Origin: Pseudomaricurvus sp033283335
Lineage (GTDB): Bacteria > Pseudomonadota > Gammaproteobacteria > Pseudomonadales > Cellvibrionaceae
Direction: 5' to 3'
Length of the DNA stretch: 64,000 nucleotides
Assembly (NCBI GenBank): GCA_033283335.1
Contig: JAWMQP010000001.1
Span: forward strand, 1,196,804-1,260,803
The position numbers and the translations under genes are program-made. This document shows positions 41,607 through 50,828 of this stretch, one piece after another; position 1 is the stretch's first letter, and every line of letters starts with the position of its first letter. The notes below the pieces were generated by a model. That model was not told where the DNA came from and searched no databases. It saw nothing but the letters and a program-made list of their open reading frames with translations.

Positions 41607-42563
41607 TCAATGAGCGCCGTAGATAAAATGCAGTAATTTCAATTGCTGGTGTTTATCGGTATCCGGGAAGTCCGCTGACGGTGTCAGCCGCTCGATCAAT
41701 TCACAGCCCGGACACTCCTCGGCAACCAGCGCCATCAGAAAATCCTCGCCCAGCTCGGGCGCATTCAAACACAACAACACCTCGCCGCCATCGACCATCA
41801 ACTCCGGCAGCCGCCGCACCAGTTTGCGGTAATCCTGCTCGGCCACAAAGCTGCCTTTCTGGAAACTGGGCGGATCAATTATGGCGATATCGTAAGGCCC
41901 GGGACGGCGAATACGGCCCCAGGACTTGAGGATATTTTCCTGCAAAAAGCGAATCGGATCGGTGGGCAAATCGTTCAAACGGTGGTTTTCCCGCCCCTGG
42001 TTCAGGGCTCCGCGACTCATATCCACATTCACCACCGAGCGCGCCCCGGCCATCTGTGCCACCACCGAAAAAGCGCAGGTATAGGCAAACAGGTTCAACA
42101 CCCGCTTGCCTTCAGCACGCGCTTCCAGCCACTGGCGCCCCGGCTCCATATCGAGAAAAAAACCGGTATTTTGTTTGCCGCCCAACTGAATGCCATAACG
42201 GGCCTGTTGGCGGCGGGCAAACACCACCTCGGGCATTTCCCCCCACACCAGCTCAGCCGGCGCCTGGGGTAAATAGCGGCGCTGTACCATCAGGGCGCTG
42301 AGCGGGTACTGCTGAATACAGGTTTGCAACTGCCGCAGAATATCTTCTTCATAACGCTGCTGTTGCGCTGGTGCAAAGGACGGTTTGAAAAAGGTGACCC
42401 ATACCACCGGCGCGAACAGGTCAACAGTCACCTGCTCAAACCCCGGGTAACACTGACCGCGGCCATGGAACAGGCGGCGGGAGTCAGGCTGGTCAGCAAC
42501 CGAAGCGAAACTGTCGGCTAATTTTCCAGAGACTTCCTGGATCCAATCCATTGTGCCCGTCAT
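41607..42563 (-). CDS. Class I SAM-dependent rRNA methyltransferase-like protein
   Basis: The 318-residue protein has a SAM fold with RVLNLFAYTCAFSVVAQMAGA (motif I), VVNVDMSRGAL, and the catalytic IIDPPSF. This is the RlmI/RlmK group of 23S rRNA cytosine or guanine methyltransferases. GGKQNTGFFLDMEPGR is also typical. It lacks the N-terminal PUA domain of RlmI, so the exact target is unknown. Its start overlaps the kinase gene upstream by 4 bases. Confidence 0.82.
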   Translation of the reverse strand: MTGTMDWIQEVSGKLADSFASVADQPDSRRLFHGRGQCYPGFEQVTVDLFAPVVWVTFFKPSFAPAQQQRYEEDILRQLQTCIQQYPLSALMVQRRYLPQAPAELVWGEMPEVVFARRQQARYGIQLGGKQNTGFFLDMEPGRQWLEARAEGKRVLNLFAYTCAFSVVAQMAGARSVVNVDMSRGALNQGRENHRLNDLPTDPIRFLQENILKSWGRIRRPGPYDIAIIDPPSFQKGSFVAEQDYRKLVRRLPELMVDGGEVLLCLNAPELGEDFLMALVAEECPGCELIERLTPSADFPDTDKHQQLKLLHFIYGAH

Positions 42564-43744
42564 TGAACACCCCCTTCCCGAGTGGACTCAATGTCGAGCC
42601 CCAGGGGGTACAGAATTTGGTCATGGTAACCCGTGATCACGGTGATATAGCCCTGCCACTCCCGATCCAATTGCAGATCGTTGCTGTCCATCAGCAGCGA
42701 TCGCCCCTGCAGGGATTTGATTTTGGATTTGGTGGCCAGTACCCAGACATTGTCGCGGCCCACGCGGCGCAATACGCCGGGCGATAACTGTTGGTTTCCT
42801 CGACCAATCAGGGAACCCTGCCCCCCGGTCACAGACACGATCAACACCACCTTGCCCGGATGCTCAGCCACAATAGCTTGCAGTTGCGGAGCGGAGACAT
42901 CCGCAGCCACCAGCTGTTCATCGCGAATAACATCCACCCCCAGCAAAGTATTCGGCAAACCCAGCTCGTCCATCAGCACCCGAGTCGTGGTGCCCGCCCC
43001 GACGATGTAGAGCGTGTCGTCTTCCAGGCGCTCACGCAGGTCAGCCGCAATGTCATCCAGTACCAGCTCCTCCACTTCCCGACCAGCGCTCTTGGTGCTC
43101 TGCACAAAGTGACCGCACTCCGGCACCGACATTTCACCGTAAAACCGGCTGTTGACCACTCCCTGCTGCAGGGCCGCTTCATCGATATCCCGCACCTCCT
43201 GCAAGCGCAAATCCACCAGCTCGCCAGTCATCATCGCCACCGCCACTTCGGCCGCCGCTTCCGGTGAAATGGCAAACACTCCGGAATGCATCTTGACACC
43301 GGAGGGGATCCCCAAAACCGGTACAGTCTCCCCCAGGGACTCACACAGGTCGCGGGCAGTACCGTCCCCCCCCACAAACAACAGCAGATCAATACCCGAC
43401 TGCGCCATCTGCCGCGCAGCCGCCTGGGTATCAGCAGCCTGGCTGAGGTCGCTGTCACAGCGATACACGACCTGCGGCGCGAATCCAGCGTCACGCGCTG
43501 CCTCCTCCCCCATCCGATCGCTGCAGGTCAGCAACTGTACCCCCGCCAACAGGCCGCTATGGTCAAGCGCCCGCTGCAGGTGCTGTAGGCATCTTTGCGC
43601 CCGACCGGCAGCACGGCGCTCCGCCCCATCTCTCAAAGCCCGCTCTACCTGAGCACGGTCATCACTGCCTTTGAGACCGGCGGGACCGCCAATACCGGCC
43701 CAGGGGTTGATAATCAATCCGAGTCTTAATCGATGCATTGCCAT
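42560..43744 (-). CDS. ATP-NAD kinase family protein
   Basis: The 394-residue protein belongs to the NAD kinase/diacylglycerol kinase superfamily. The start LGLIINPWAGIGGPAGLKGSD and DLLLFVGGDGTARDLCE (GGDGT motif) are typical of the AcoX-like group often labelled 'ATP-NAD kinase family'. GIPSGVKMHSGVFAISPEAA is also conserved. Substrate not certain. It is coupled to the methyltransferase gene downstream. Confidence 0.85.
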   Translation of the reverse strand: MAMHRLRLGLIINPWAGIGGPAGLKGSDDRAQVERALRDGAERRAAGRAQRCLQHLQRALDHSGLLAGVQLLTCSDRMGEEAARDAGFAPQVVYRCDSDLSQAADTQAAARQMAQSGIDLLLFVGGDGTARDLCESLGETVPVLGIPSGVKMHSGVFAISPEAAAEVAVAMMTGELVDLRLQEVRDIDEAALQQGVVNSRFYGEMSVPECGHFVQSTKSAGREVEELVLDDIAADLRERLEDDTLYIVGAGTTTRVLMDELGLPNTLLGVDVIRDEQLVAADVSAPQLQAIVAEHPGKVVLIVSVTGGQGSLIGRGNQQLSPGVLRRVGRDNVWVLATKSKIKSLQGRSLLMDSNDLQLDREWQGYITVITGYHDQILYPLGLDIESTREGGVQ

Positions 43745-43770
43745 AAGGAGAGTGTTCTTACATCTGTTGA

Positions 43771-43846
43771 GTGAGAGTCTGTATCTATCAAATGAGAGTC
43801 TATATCTATCAAATGGAAGTCTGTATCTATCAAATGAGAGTCTTAA
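43771..43846. repeat. Short tandem repeat, 21-bp unit, 3.5 copies
   Basis: GTGAGAGTCTGTATCTATCAA-type units start at 43771, 43792 and 43813, with a partial fourth at 43834. They lie in the gene-free stretch 43745-44225. Short frames through the repeat have no ribosome binding site. The rest of this stretch shows no gene. Confidence 0.8.
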
Positions 43847-44225
43847 AGGGGCAGCTGACCTGCAGCATAGCCAGAGCGCGCACTATGCCAGAATACTCAA
43901 CAAATTGCCGAGTCAACCTGCACCTTAAATGTGTATCAGAATGCAACACGCCTGTTGAGGAATGCCCCCAGCTTGAGCACCTTCAAACCCACTAAAAGCT
44001 TCAGTTGTAACAGCCCGTTGGTTATTCGTTTTTCGTCTAGCAAGCTTTACCCAGCTCACAGCAAAGGGCATTAACACCGATCTATACTGAAGATACTTTT
44101 ACAAAAACACAGTTTTGGTTGCCCAGGTTCCTGAAAAGACCTGCTTTGTTTAGAACCTGACGCCGCGTAACCAAACTGTCACATCCAGCCCCTAAAGTGA
44201 CCATATCGACGACACAGGTATCTCA

Positions 44226-44411
44226 ATGCAAGCAAGAATGACTTCCACGTCCAACGACACTGTTAACCTGCCACTGGAAATCGATTTTCATGGCGCGGCA
44301 ATCGTACGTGAAGATGGCGTTGAGATTCCCATCACCGCCGATATGGTGGAGAAAGCTTTACGGGATGCCCAGGGTTCGGTTGGGCACGCGGATGACCATT
44401 TCTCGACTTAA
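44226..44411 (+). CDS. PA1571-like small protein
   Basis: The 61-residue protein contains IDFHGAAIVREDGVEIPITADMVEKAL, a pattern I recall from the short PA1571 family of Pseudomonas and relatives. No function is known. It ends four bases inside the convergent pdxB gene. An ATG at 44238 is an alternative start. Confidence 0.65.
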   Translation: MQARMTSTSNDTVNLPLEIDFHGAAIVREDGVEIPITADMVEKALRDAQGSVGHADDHFST

Positions 44412-45607
44412 CTCTCCTCTCTATTGACTAGGGTAAATCCCAATGTCGTTAATCGTTTGATTAGCGACTTTTTTTTCATTGGCTCCAGCCCCGCCACAGC
44501 AAAGCAGGGAAATTCCCGTCGCTTGGGGTAGTGCTTGCGCAGATGGTCAAAGGCTTCAGCAAAGGCCTGCGGATCAGCCTGGCAGTCCGCACTTAACAAT
44601 CGCTGCCGCATACGTGCATCATCCTCGGCAACATCATAGGCCAGTAAAATGCATTGATTGAGCAGCGCCTGATCGGGGGTTGAAGCAGCGGCCTGCGCCA
44701 GCGAAATGGTCTGTCGCCCGCTCTCATCAGCACCGAGCAACTGATTCACCGCCACGGCCAGATCAACCTTGAGATGCCGACACAGGGCCGCATAAATCAT
44801 GGCAGTACCCTGCACTTTACCATCGTAACTGTAGCCAGCGATGTGGGGGGAGGCGATGGCGACCTGCTGCAATAATCCAGCATCCAACAGGGGTTCCGGC
44901 TCCCAGACATCCAGCACTGCGGTAATATCCGCCCGCTCCGCCAAGACCTGCTTTAAGGCCTGGTTATCAATTGCCGCGCCGCGGCCAGCGTTAATCAAAA
45001 GGCAGCCGGGTTTTAACGCTCGCAACCGCCGCTCGTCCAAGATGTGGAAGGTTGGGAAAGGGCCATCCGTGGTTAACGGGGTATGCAGGCAAACCACGTC
45101 GGCTTGCAACACCTGCTCCAGCTCCGTCAAATCGGCCTGGCTGTCACTGCTTTTAAACGGGTCATAACAACGGCAAGCCAATCCCAGGGCCGTCAAGCGG
45201 CGGTAAAGATGTCCTCCCACATTGCCGCACCCGATAATGCCGAAGCTCGCCTGCAACCAGTCGGGCTTCTGCCGCGCCAGGACACTGAACACATACTCCA
45301 CCACCGAGTTGGCATTGCAGCCCGGGGCACTGTGGTAGGCAATGCCCTTAGATTGCAGATAATCCACATCCAGATGATCAATGCCGATGGTACACGTGCC
45401 GACAAACCCCACCCGGCTACCGGCCAGCAAGTCTTCATTGACCGCTGTCACCGAACGCACCAGCAACACATCGGCGTCGCGAACCTGCCCAGCGCTGAGG
45501 GTGCGTCCCGGGTAGGTGGTCACGTTGCCCAGGGACTGAAAGAACTCCGCCACAAAGGGAATATTTTCGTCGGCAACAATGTTAAGCCGAGGGGTAATTG
45601 AGGTCAT
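44408..45607 (-). CDS. pdxB: 4-phosphoerythronate dehydrogenase PdxB
   Basis: The 399-residue enzyme is the second step of pyridoxal phosphate synthesis. NIVADENIPFVAEFFQSLG starts the substrate domain. GIIGCGNVGGHLYRRL is the NAD-binding loop. CLLINAGRGAAIDN and SPHIAGYSYDGKVQGTAMIY (catalytic His) are typical, and the C-terminal dimerisation domain of PdxB is present. It is the last gene of a minus-strand group with xni, epmC and the cyclotransferase. Confidence 0.95.
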   Translation of the reverse strand: MTSITPRLNIVADENIPFVAEFFQSLGNVTTYPGRTLSAGQVRDADVLLVRSVTAVNEDLLAGSRVGFVGTCTIGIDHLDVDYLQSKGIAYHSAPGCNANSVVEYVFSVLARQKPDWLQASFGIIGCGNVGGHLYRRLTALGLACRCYDPFKSSDSQADLTELEQVLQADVVCLHTPLTTDGPFPTFHILDERRLRALKPGCLLINAGRGAAIDNQALKQVLAERADITAVLDVWEPEPLLDAGLLQQVAIASPHIAGYSYDGKVQGTAMIYAALCRHLKVDLAVAVNQLLGADESGRQTISLAQAAASTPDQALLNQCILLAYDVAEDDARMRQRLLSADCQADPQAFAEAFDHLRKHYPKRREFPCFAVAGLEPMKKKSLIKRLTTLGFTLVNREES

Positions 45608-45616
45608 AAACCAGTC

Positions 45617-46579
45617 CTACGAAATGTGTTCCAGGGGAGGCAGCGCCTCGAGCTTGTTCAGAAACCCGGAGCCGAACCCCATGCGCCGACAAAAATCCTC
45701 GAAGGCTTCTCGCTGGGGGGGCTGAATTATTGGCGCTTCCGGATCAGCCGAACCCTGGGCGTAGCCCTCCGCCTGCCAGTCCACATCCGTAATAATTTGA
45801 GCCAGGCTGCGGGACAGGGCGATCTGTTCGGCGTGCGCCAACAACTTGTCAGCCAGGCTCCTGGCACCACGAATAGGCAAGTCGGCGATGTCATCGAAAC
45901 GGGCAAAAATGTTCTCCAGTGTACCGCCCCACTGCAGCAACGTGCGGGCGGTCTTCACTCCGACCCCAGGTACTCCCGGAATATCATCTGCGGCATCGCC
46001 CACCAGCGCCAGATAATCCACCAGCTGCTCCGGCCAGACACCAAATTTGTCACACAATTGCTGCCGGTAGAGTCGCTGTTGCTTCTGTGGGTTGACGTAA
46101 TCCCACAGACAATCCTGCTCGCGGAGCAATAACTGCCCGAGGTCCTTGTCGCGGGTGAGAATGGCCACCCCGGCATCACTCTGGCGTTGAGCCTGCATCA
46201 ACAGCGAACCAATCAGGTCATCGGCTTCATAGGTTTCACTGGCATAGGTGGCAATTCCCAACAGCTCGGTCACCTCCCGACAGGCGCGCAACTGAAAGGC
46301 CAACGCCTCATCGGGCAAAGCCCGACTGCATTTGTAATCCGCATACAATTGATTGCGAAAGCAGCTGCCCAGGCTTTCATCAAAGCAGGCTGCCATTTGC
46401 CGCGGCCGCTGCTCTGTCAGAAACCCCAGCAAAAAATGGGTGTATCCATAGACAGCCGCGGTGGGATAACCAGACTGCGGTGCGAACCAGTTATCCGGCA
46501 GGGAAAAGTAATAACGGAAAATGTAAATGGACGCATCCAACAGACACAGGGATGGCCTTTGCTTGCTACAGTTTTCCAA
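45617..46579 (-). CDS. 5'-3' exonuclease of the Xni/ExoIX type
   Basis: The 320-residue flap-endonuclease family protein has LLDASIYIFRYYF at the start (first metal Asp), EADDLIGSLL, LTRDKDLGQLL and DYLALVGDAADDIPGVPGVGVKTA with the helix-hairpin-helix. Unlike E. coli Xni (about 250 residues), this protein keeps a longer C-terminal part. It begins one base before the epmC stop, so the two are tightly linked. Confidence 0.85.
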   Translation of the reverse strand: MENCSKQRPSLCLLDASIYIFRYYFSLPDNWFAPQSGYPTAAVYGYTHFLLGFLTEQRPRQMAACFDESLGSCFRNQLYADYKCSRALPDEALAFQLRACREVTELLGIATYASETYEADDLIGSLLMQAQRQSDAGVAILTRDKDLGQLLLREQDCLWDYVNPQKQQRLYRQQLCDKFGVWPEQLVDYLALVGDAADDIPGVPGVGVKTARTLLQWGGTLENIFARFDDIADLPIRGARSLADKLLAHAEQIALSRSLAQIITDVDWQAEGYAQGSADPEAPIIQPPQREAFEDFCRRMGFGSGFLNKLEALPPLEHIS

Positions 46580-47146
46580 TTACAGGGTTTCCAGCAGGTA
46601 GTAGTCGGGCTTAAATGGATCGCAGAGCCCGGTTACGGCAGCCAGCGCCTCAGCGAACAACCGCGGCCGCTGTGGCAGCCCGTGCTGGCAATAGTGCAGC
46701 ACCTGCTGATGGATGGCCCACTTAAAGATGTCACTGGCTCCTAAGCCAGCTTCCAGATTATCCGCACTGACCCGAAATCCGCGACCGGCGGCGATGGAAA
46801 AAATCCACTCATAAGCCTGCGGCTTGACTTCCACCTGCTCAAACAATGCCTGCTGCTCTGCGCTGCGGCCATCGGGTGCATACCAGTAGCCATAGTCTTC
46901 CTGTTGACGCCGATGGGCACCGGCCACACACCAGTGGGCAATTTCGTGAAGTGCGCTGGCGGCATAATCCCGCGTGTAATAGACGCAGTGCCAGTCTTCT
47001 GGTGTCGTCGCCGGCCGATACAGGGGTTCCGAAGCGCCCCCCTGCAGCCGCGTGCGGTAACTGTCGGCAAAGGTCCGGTGAAAGATCTCCTCGATCTGGC
47101 GGTGATCCAGGCAGGTCTGGGTCGGTGGTAACTCCAGGGCACTCAT
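46580..47146 (-). CDS. epmC: Elongation factor P hydroxylase EpmC
   Basis: The 188-residue enzyme hydroxylates the modified lysine of EF-P. ALHEIAHWCVAGAHRRQQED (HExxH-like metal site), DYGYWYAPDGRSAEQQ and FRVSADNLEAG are typical of EpmC/YfcM. Its start overlaps the stop of the cyclotransferase gene by 4 bases. Confidence 0.93.
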   Translation of the reverse strand: MSALELPPTQTCLDHRQIEEIFHRTFADSYRTRLQGGASEPLYRPATTPEDWHCVYYTRDYAASALHEIAHWCVAGAHRRQQEDYGYWYAPDGRSAEQQALFEQVEVKPQAYEWIFSIAAGRGFRVSADNLEAGLGASDIFKWAIHQQVLHYCQHGLPQRPRLFAEALAAVTGLCDPFKPDYYLLETL

Positions 47147-47700
47147 AACACCGGCGTCCCCTTGACGAACTGGTGACTCGACCGCTCAGGGCTGCTTATG
47201 GGCTCAGGGCTGCTTATGGGCTCAGGGCTGCTTATGGGCTCAAGGCTGTCATCCAGGCAGGTGGTAGTCGCCAGCTGGCTGAAATAGGGTTCGGACAAAA
47301 AATCCCGGCCGGCCAGCAGATGCTGCAGATACCAGCGCTCGGGTTTCAGCCCCTCCGTGATCATGGCCCGGTTGGCAATATACACCCAGGCCGCAATCGG
47401 CCCTTCCGCGGTCTCAATCACATAAATATCGCGGCTATAGAGCCTCGGCGCCCCTTCAAAAGGGTCCATTTTGATGATCTCATCCTTGTGGCAGAGCTGA
47501 TACAGCACCCCCTCCACCCACTCTCCCGGTGAATGCACCACATTGGCGTAGGCTCGATGCGGCGCGTCGGCCGCCCGCTTGTTGAACGCCAGTTTTAACC
47601 CCGAAATGCGTCCAGATAGCGCACGATGGACACTCAGACCCCGGTCCCGCATTCGTTCAGCATTCATATTGGAGCCATAGGCAAAGTAGTACTCAGACAA
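47143..47700 (-). CDS. Gamma-glutamylcyclotransferase family protein
   Basis: The 185-residue protein starts MSEYYFAYGSNMNAERMRDR; YGSN is the substrate loop of gamma-glutamylcyclotransferases, and GVLYQL is conserved. The catalytic Glu is likely in the KMDPFEGAPRLY region. The C-terminus contains three in-frame copies of EPISSP caused by an 18-bp DNA repeat at 47184. Substrate unknown; glutathione-derived gamma-glutamyl groups are possible. Confidence 0.85.
   Translation of the reverse strand: MSEYYFAYGSNMNAERMRDRGLSVHRALSGRISGLKLAFNKRAADAPHRAYANVVHSPGEWVEGVLYQLCHKDEIIKMDPFEGAPRLYSRDIYVIETAEGPIAAWVYIANRAMITEGLKPERWYLQHLLAGRDFLSEPYFSQLATTTCLDDSLEPISSPEPISSPEPISSPERSSHQFVKGTPVL
47184..47254. 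repeat. 18-bp tandem repeat inside the cyclotransferase gene
   Basis: GCTCAGGGCTGCTTATGG starts at 47184, 47202 and 47220, with a partial copy at 47238. It encodes a repeated EPISSP near the C-terminus, so copy-number change would add or remove six residues without a frameshift. Confidence 0.85.
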
Positions 47701-47908
47701 ATCGGCCGCCCCCGTTATCAGAATTCACTATAAAAACACTCAATAAATTTACTTCAAAGTATTGTGCTTTTGAAAAACTGCATATACCTTATGTGGTGAA
47801 GGTGTATCAAAAAGTACATCCGCCTCAACGATCCGCCCTGACGCTGGCAATCTCTCAACGACGGCTAAAAGGGTAATTCTACCAGAGGCCTATCATGGAG
47901 GTGGTATT

Positions 47909-48607
47909 ATGAAGACCTCAATAACCGGCCACAATATGGATAATGTGGTTGATCTCTTCACTGGGCAGACCTACTCGGCACTGCATAACTCTCGCATCAT
48001 TCGTCTCTCTCCGGAGCTCGACGGTTTGGAGATGCTTTACTCCAACGAAGCAAGCCCCGATAAACTCTTTAGCCTGAAAATCCTTTGCTGGGCTCTGCGC
48101 GCCAATGGTGAAGTGGTTGGACTGGTTCCCTGGCTGGACGACATAGTCGCCGCGCCCGAGATCCAGGACCCACTGAATGGCAAGTGGGAAGGCTATTACG
48201 ATCCCGGTATTGATGAGATCTTCTTTGAAGGCCCCATCCATAAAATCGTAGAACTGGAAACTGCGGCTGAGTACTACGACTTCCAGTGCGAAGACCCTCG
48301 AGATGTGCTTCAGGAAATCCCAGATACCATCGGGACTCACGCTGTATTATCCGACAACGGCTTTCACAGCATTACCCTAACCGAAGTGGTCAGCTGGCGC
48401 CTGCATCATGATGGCAGTGTGTGCGGCATGCTCGCCGATCCCCAAAAAATCGTCTGCACCCCAGTGCTACCTGGTGACGAATGCCTCTACCCGGCTCAGA
48501 GTCGGTCTGAGTTCCGCTATTTCTTTCAACATCAGATTGCCAACAAAATAAAGGCTGAAGATCCGGAAGCCTTGGCGGCCATATCCTCACTGGTCGACGA
48601 AGTGTAA
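47909..48607 (+). CDS. Conserved-looking hypothetical protein, 232 residues
   Basis: An acidic, soluble protein starting at 47909 after GGAGGTGG. It includes WALRANGEVVGLVPWLDDIV and SWRLHHDGSVCGMLADPQ, which look like two repeats of a similar motif (W.L...G.V.G.L.....I). A two-repeat beta-rich domain is possible. I do not recognise a family. It stands alone between the cyclotransferase promoter region and tusA. Confidence 0.7.
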   Translation: MKTSITGHNMDNVVDLFTGQTYSALHNSRIIRLSPELDGLEMLYSNEASPDKLFSLKILCWALRANGEVVGLVPWLDDIVAAPEIQDPLNGKWEGYYDPGIDEIFFEGPIHKIVELETAAEYYDFQCEDPRDVLQEIPDTIGTHAVLSDNGFHSITLTEVVSWRLHHDGSVCGMLADPQKIVCTPVLPGDECLYPAQSRSEFRYFFQHQIANKIKAEDPEALAAISSLVDEV

Positions 48608-48710
48608 TTGTATCCGGAGTATCCTCTTTCCAGCGAGGCGGAAATGACTGGGAAAGATGCTCCCATACACCAATGCCCTCTAAACCAGGGTACTCTGCAC
48701 CAGAGCCCTC

Positions 48711-48749
48711 TTCAGCGGGGTACTTTTCAGCAGGGTACTTTTCAGCGGA
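48711..48749. repeat. Short tandem repeat, 15-bp unit
   Basis: TTCAGCGGGGTACTT, then TTCAGCAGGGTACTT, then a partial TTCAGCGG start at 48711, 48726 and 48741, just after the tusA stop. Confidence 0.75.
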
Positions 48750-48751
48750 AG

Positions 48752-48994
48752 TTAGACAGCCTTGCGAATCAGGTAGACGAAACAGTCATCGGCCACCTCT
48801 TGACTCAACAACTCATGCCCCAGAAATTGGCAAAATTTGGGGATGTCCCTTTGGGTGGATGGATCCGTAGCCACAACCTGAATAATGTCACCGGCCTGCA
48901 CCTCCCGTACCGCTTTGTGCAGCAGCATCACCGGTTCCGGGCACAGCAACCCACTGGTATCCAGAACCTGCTTAATTTCCTCTGACTCAGACAC
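48752..48994 (-). CDS. tusA: Sulfur carrier protein TusA
   Basis: The 80-residue protein has the TusA signature LDTSGLLCPEPVMLLHKAVRE (about residues 11-31), with the sulfur-carrying Cys in LCPEP. It passes persulfide sulfur to the tRNA 2-thiouridine pathway. Length matches the family. Confidence 0.93.
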   Translation of the reverse strand: MSESEEIKQVLDTSGLLCPEPVMLLHKAVREVQAGDIIQVVATDPSTQRDIPKFCQFLGHELLSQEVADDCFVYLIRKAV

Positions 48995-49223
48995 TCGCTG
49001 TTAGCCTCTCTACTATGGATTTAATCATCGCCAAAGCGGGCCTTTATAACATATCCCCCTTGGCGAGTCCGTTTATAACTGCTTGATCTGGATATGCTAT
49101 TCATATTCCAATTCTCTTGAAAGCCTGGTGTTGAGTGGTAAGAAATCACCCGTCGCCTTTTTGTCACGCTGTTAAACTGGTTATCCAATTAAGGAGTTCG
49201 ACGCAGCCCTGATCCAGCCCACA

Positions 49224-49363
49224 GTCATGAACCCGTTTAAAGTCATGAACCGGTTTAAGGTCATGAACCCGTTTAGGGGCATGAACCCGTTTAGGGGCAT
49301 GAACCCGTTTAGGGGCATGAACCCGTTTAGGGGCATGAACCCGTTTAGGGGCATGAACAGGTC
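49224..49363. repeat. 18-bp tandem repeat, about eight copies
   Basis: GGCATGAACCCGTTTAGG-type units start every 18 bases from 49224 to 49332, with a partial copy at 49350. The left copies have GTCATGAACCCGTTTAAA-type variants. It lies just upstream of the gene at 49397. A reverse-strand frame repeats NGFMPL but has no known homologue and is probably not a gene. Confidence 0.9.
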
Positions 49364-49396
49364 GCGTTGGTTCCTGTTAGAGAGGGATGACTGATA

Positions 49397-49822
49397 ATGA
49401 CTATAAAATCCAATCCGCACTCCACCTCTCGACCTGATGTATTCAGTCGTGGAGCCCTGGAGCTAACGTTTCGCCTTCTGCTGGGCCATAACCCGCTGCT
49501 GGCCATGGATGTTCAAAACCTGATTATGGACGACCAGGCCAGTCCAGCCACCGGCTCAGCGGCTCTCTTTAGTTCTGCCGAGAGACATCTGACCAGCGGC
49601 CCCCAACAACGGTTTGCCGCCGATTATTACCACGTTTCACTCAATGCCCGGACAATCGGCAAAGTGGTTGAGGCCCTGACCCTTCTGGGGCAAAGTCAAC
49701 TGGACAAATCAAACCACGGCAGCAGTCAATTACTTATTATTCGCACCCTGATGAAGGACTGGATGACACTGGCGGAATGGCTGGTGATGCAAGCCGATTG
49801 CCAGTCACAGACGTATCATTAG
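49397..49822 (+). CDS. Hypothetical protein, 141 residues
   Basis: A soluble protein starting at 49397 after AGAGGGATGA, with a helical middle and end (LMKDWMTLAEWLVMQADC). No domain is recognised. The 18-bp repeat array ends about 35 bases upstream, so copy-number change could alter its promoter spacing or leader. Confidence 0.65.
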   Translation: MTIKSNPHSTSRPDVFSRGALELTFRLLLGHNPLLAMDVQNLIMDDQASPATGSAALFSSAERHLTSGPQQRFAADYYHVSLNARTIGKVVEALTLLGQSQLDKSNHGSSQLLIIRTLMKDWMTLAEWLVMQADCQSQTYH

Positions 49823-49895
49823 CAGCGGTCATTGCGTAGAATCGGGCTAAAATGCAGAACATGTCTGTAATCTGATCAGTTCGCAGGATAGTCCA

Positions 49896-50177
49896 ATGAT
49901 ACATGTTTTAATTGAACGCAATATCGCCGAGGATATGGAAAGTACCTACGAGGAAGCGGCAAAACGAACGCTGCACCTGGCGTACCAGGCCCCTGGCTTC
50001 ATCAATGGCGAGACCTTTGCCGACTTGCACAACTCCCATCGTCGCTTCGTCATGTCCAAGTGGCGCAGTGCCAGGGATTGGTATAACTGGTTTCACTCCG
50101 AGGCTCGCCGGGAGATGATGAGCGAATTGAATCTGCTCTTGAATGATCAGGAAAAGATCACTCTGCTGGAAAACTGA
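49896..50177 (+). CDS. ABM-domain (antibiotic biosynthesis monooxygenase) protein
   Basis: The 93-residue protein begins MIHVLIERNIAEDMESTYEE and continues with APGFINGETFAD and RFVMSKWRSARDWYNWFHSE, a typical ferredoxin-like ABM fold of a single domain. Members can be monooxygenases, heme-degrading or stress proteins; the role here is unknown. It ends next to the convergent hydrolase gene. Confidence 0.82.
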   Translation: MIHVLIERNIAEDMESTYEEAAKRTLHLAYQAPGFINGETFADLHNSHRRFVMSKWRSARDWYNWFHSEARREMMSELNLLLNDQEKITLLEN

Positions 50178-50828
50178 TTACCGCGCTTTAATGAACGCTG
50201 CCACGGTATCCGCGGCAGCCTGCAAATGCTGCTGGTGCGTGAAGCCTGAACGCACTCTCGGCTTCAAGTCGTGATCCCCATCCTCCAGCCACTGCAGGTG
50301 AATTGCCGAGGACAGTTCATAGCTGGCAACCTCCTCCTGATTTCCCAGCTTGTCGCGGCTCCCCTGCACCACCAGCGTCGGTGTTATCAAACCCTGCAGA
50401 TGCTCAGTGCGGGTTTTTTCAGACTTGCCAGGCGGATGAAACGGGTACCCCAGGCAGACCACCCCCCGCACCGCACCGGGCTGAGCCTGATTCACCTCGT
50501 CCGCTATTAGGGTCGCCATGCGCCCCCCCATGGACTTACCCCCGATGAACAATGGCCCCAGTTGGCGACACTGTTCTATCACCTTTACCCAGGTCTCCAG
50601 CAAGACCGGCTGGCGATCCGGTGGACGCTTGCTGCCGGATACCCGACGCTGCTGCATATAGGGAAACTCGAACCGCAGCACCCCCACATTACGCTCTGTC
50701 AGCAGTTCCGCAAACCGCTCCATAAACTCACTGTCCATGGGCGCTCCGGCGCCGTGAGCCAACAGCAAACAGGGAGAATCCGGGCCGGTTTTTAGTAGAT
50801 GAACAACGGCATCCTGGTCACGAGTCAC
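50178..50828 (-). CDS. Alpha/beta hydrolase, KANL3/Tex30 type
   Basis: The 216-residue protein has LLLAHGAGAPMDS, RFEFPYMQQRR, FIGGKSMGGRMATLIAD (nucleophile elbow GKSMGG with Ser), and GLITPTLVVQGSRDKLGN followed by LEDGDHDLKPR for Asp and His. This matches the KANL3/Tex30 bacterial family. I chose the GTG at 50828, preceded by GAGGAGGGG, which overlaps the yheU stop by 11 bases. A longer frame to 50939 lacks similarity. Confidence 0.85.
   Translation of the reverse strand: MTRDQDAVVHLLKTGPDSPCLLLAHGAGAPMDSEFMERFAELLTERNVGVLRFEFPYMQQRRVSGSKRPPDRQPVLLETWVKVIEQCRQLGPLFIGGKSMGGRMATLIADEVNQAQPGAVRGVVCLGYPFHPPGKSEKTRTEHLQGLITPTLVVQGSRDKLGNQEEVASYELSSAIHLQWLEDGDHDLKPRVRSGFTHQQHLQAAADTVAAFIKAR

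Noticed and set aside
43671..43995. Short plus-strand frames with 7-residue repeats (SLYLSNE, MRVCIYQ)
   Set aside because: The repeats come from the 21-bp DNA repeat read in different frames, and no ribosome binding site is present.
49224..49363. CRISPR array
   Set aside because: The 18-bp units are directly adjacent with no unique spacers, and no cas genes are present.
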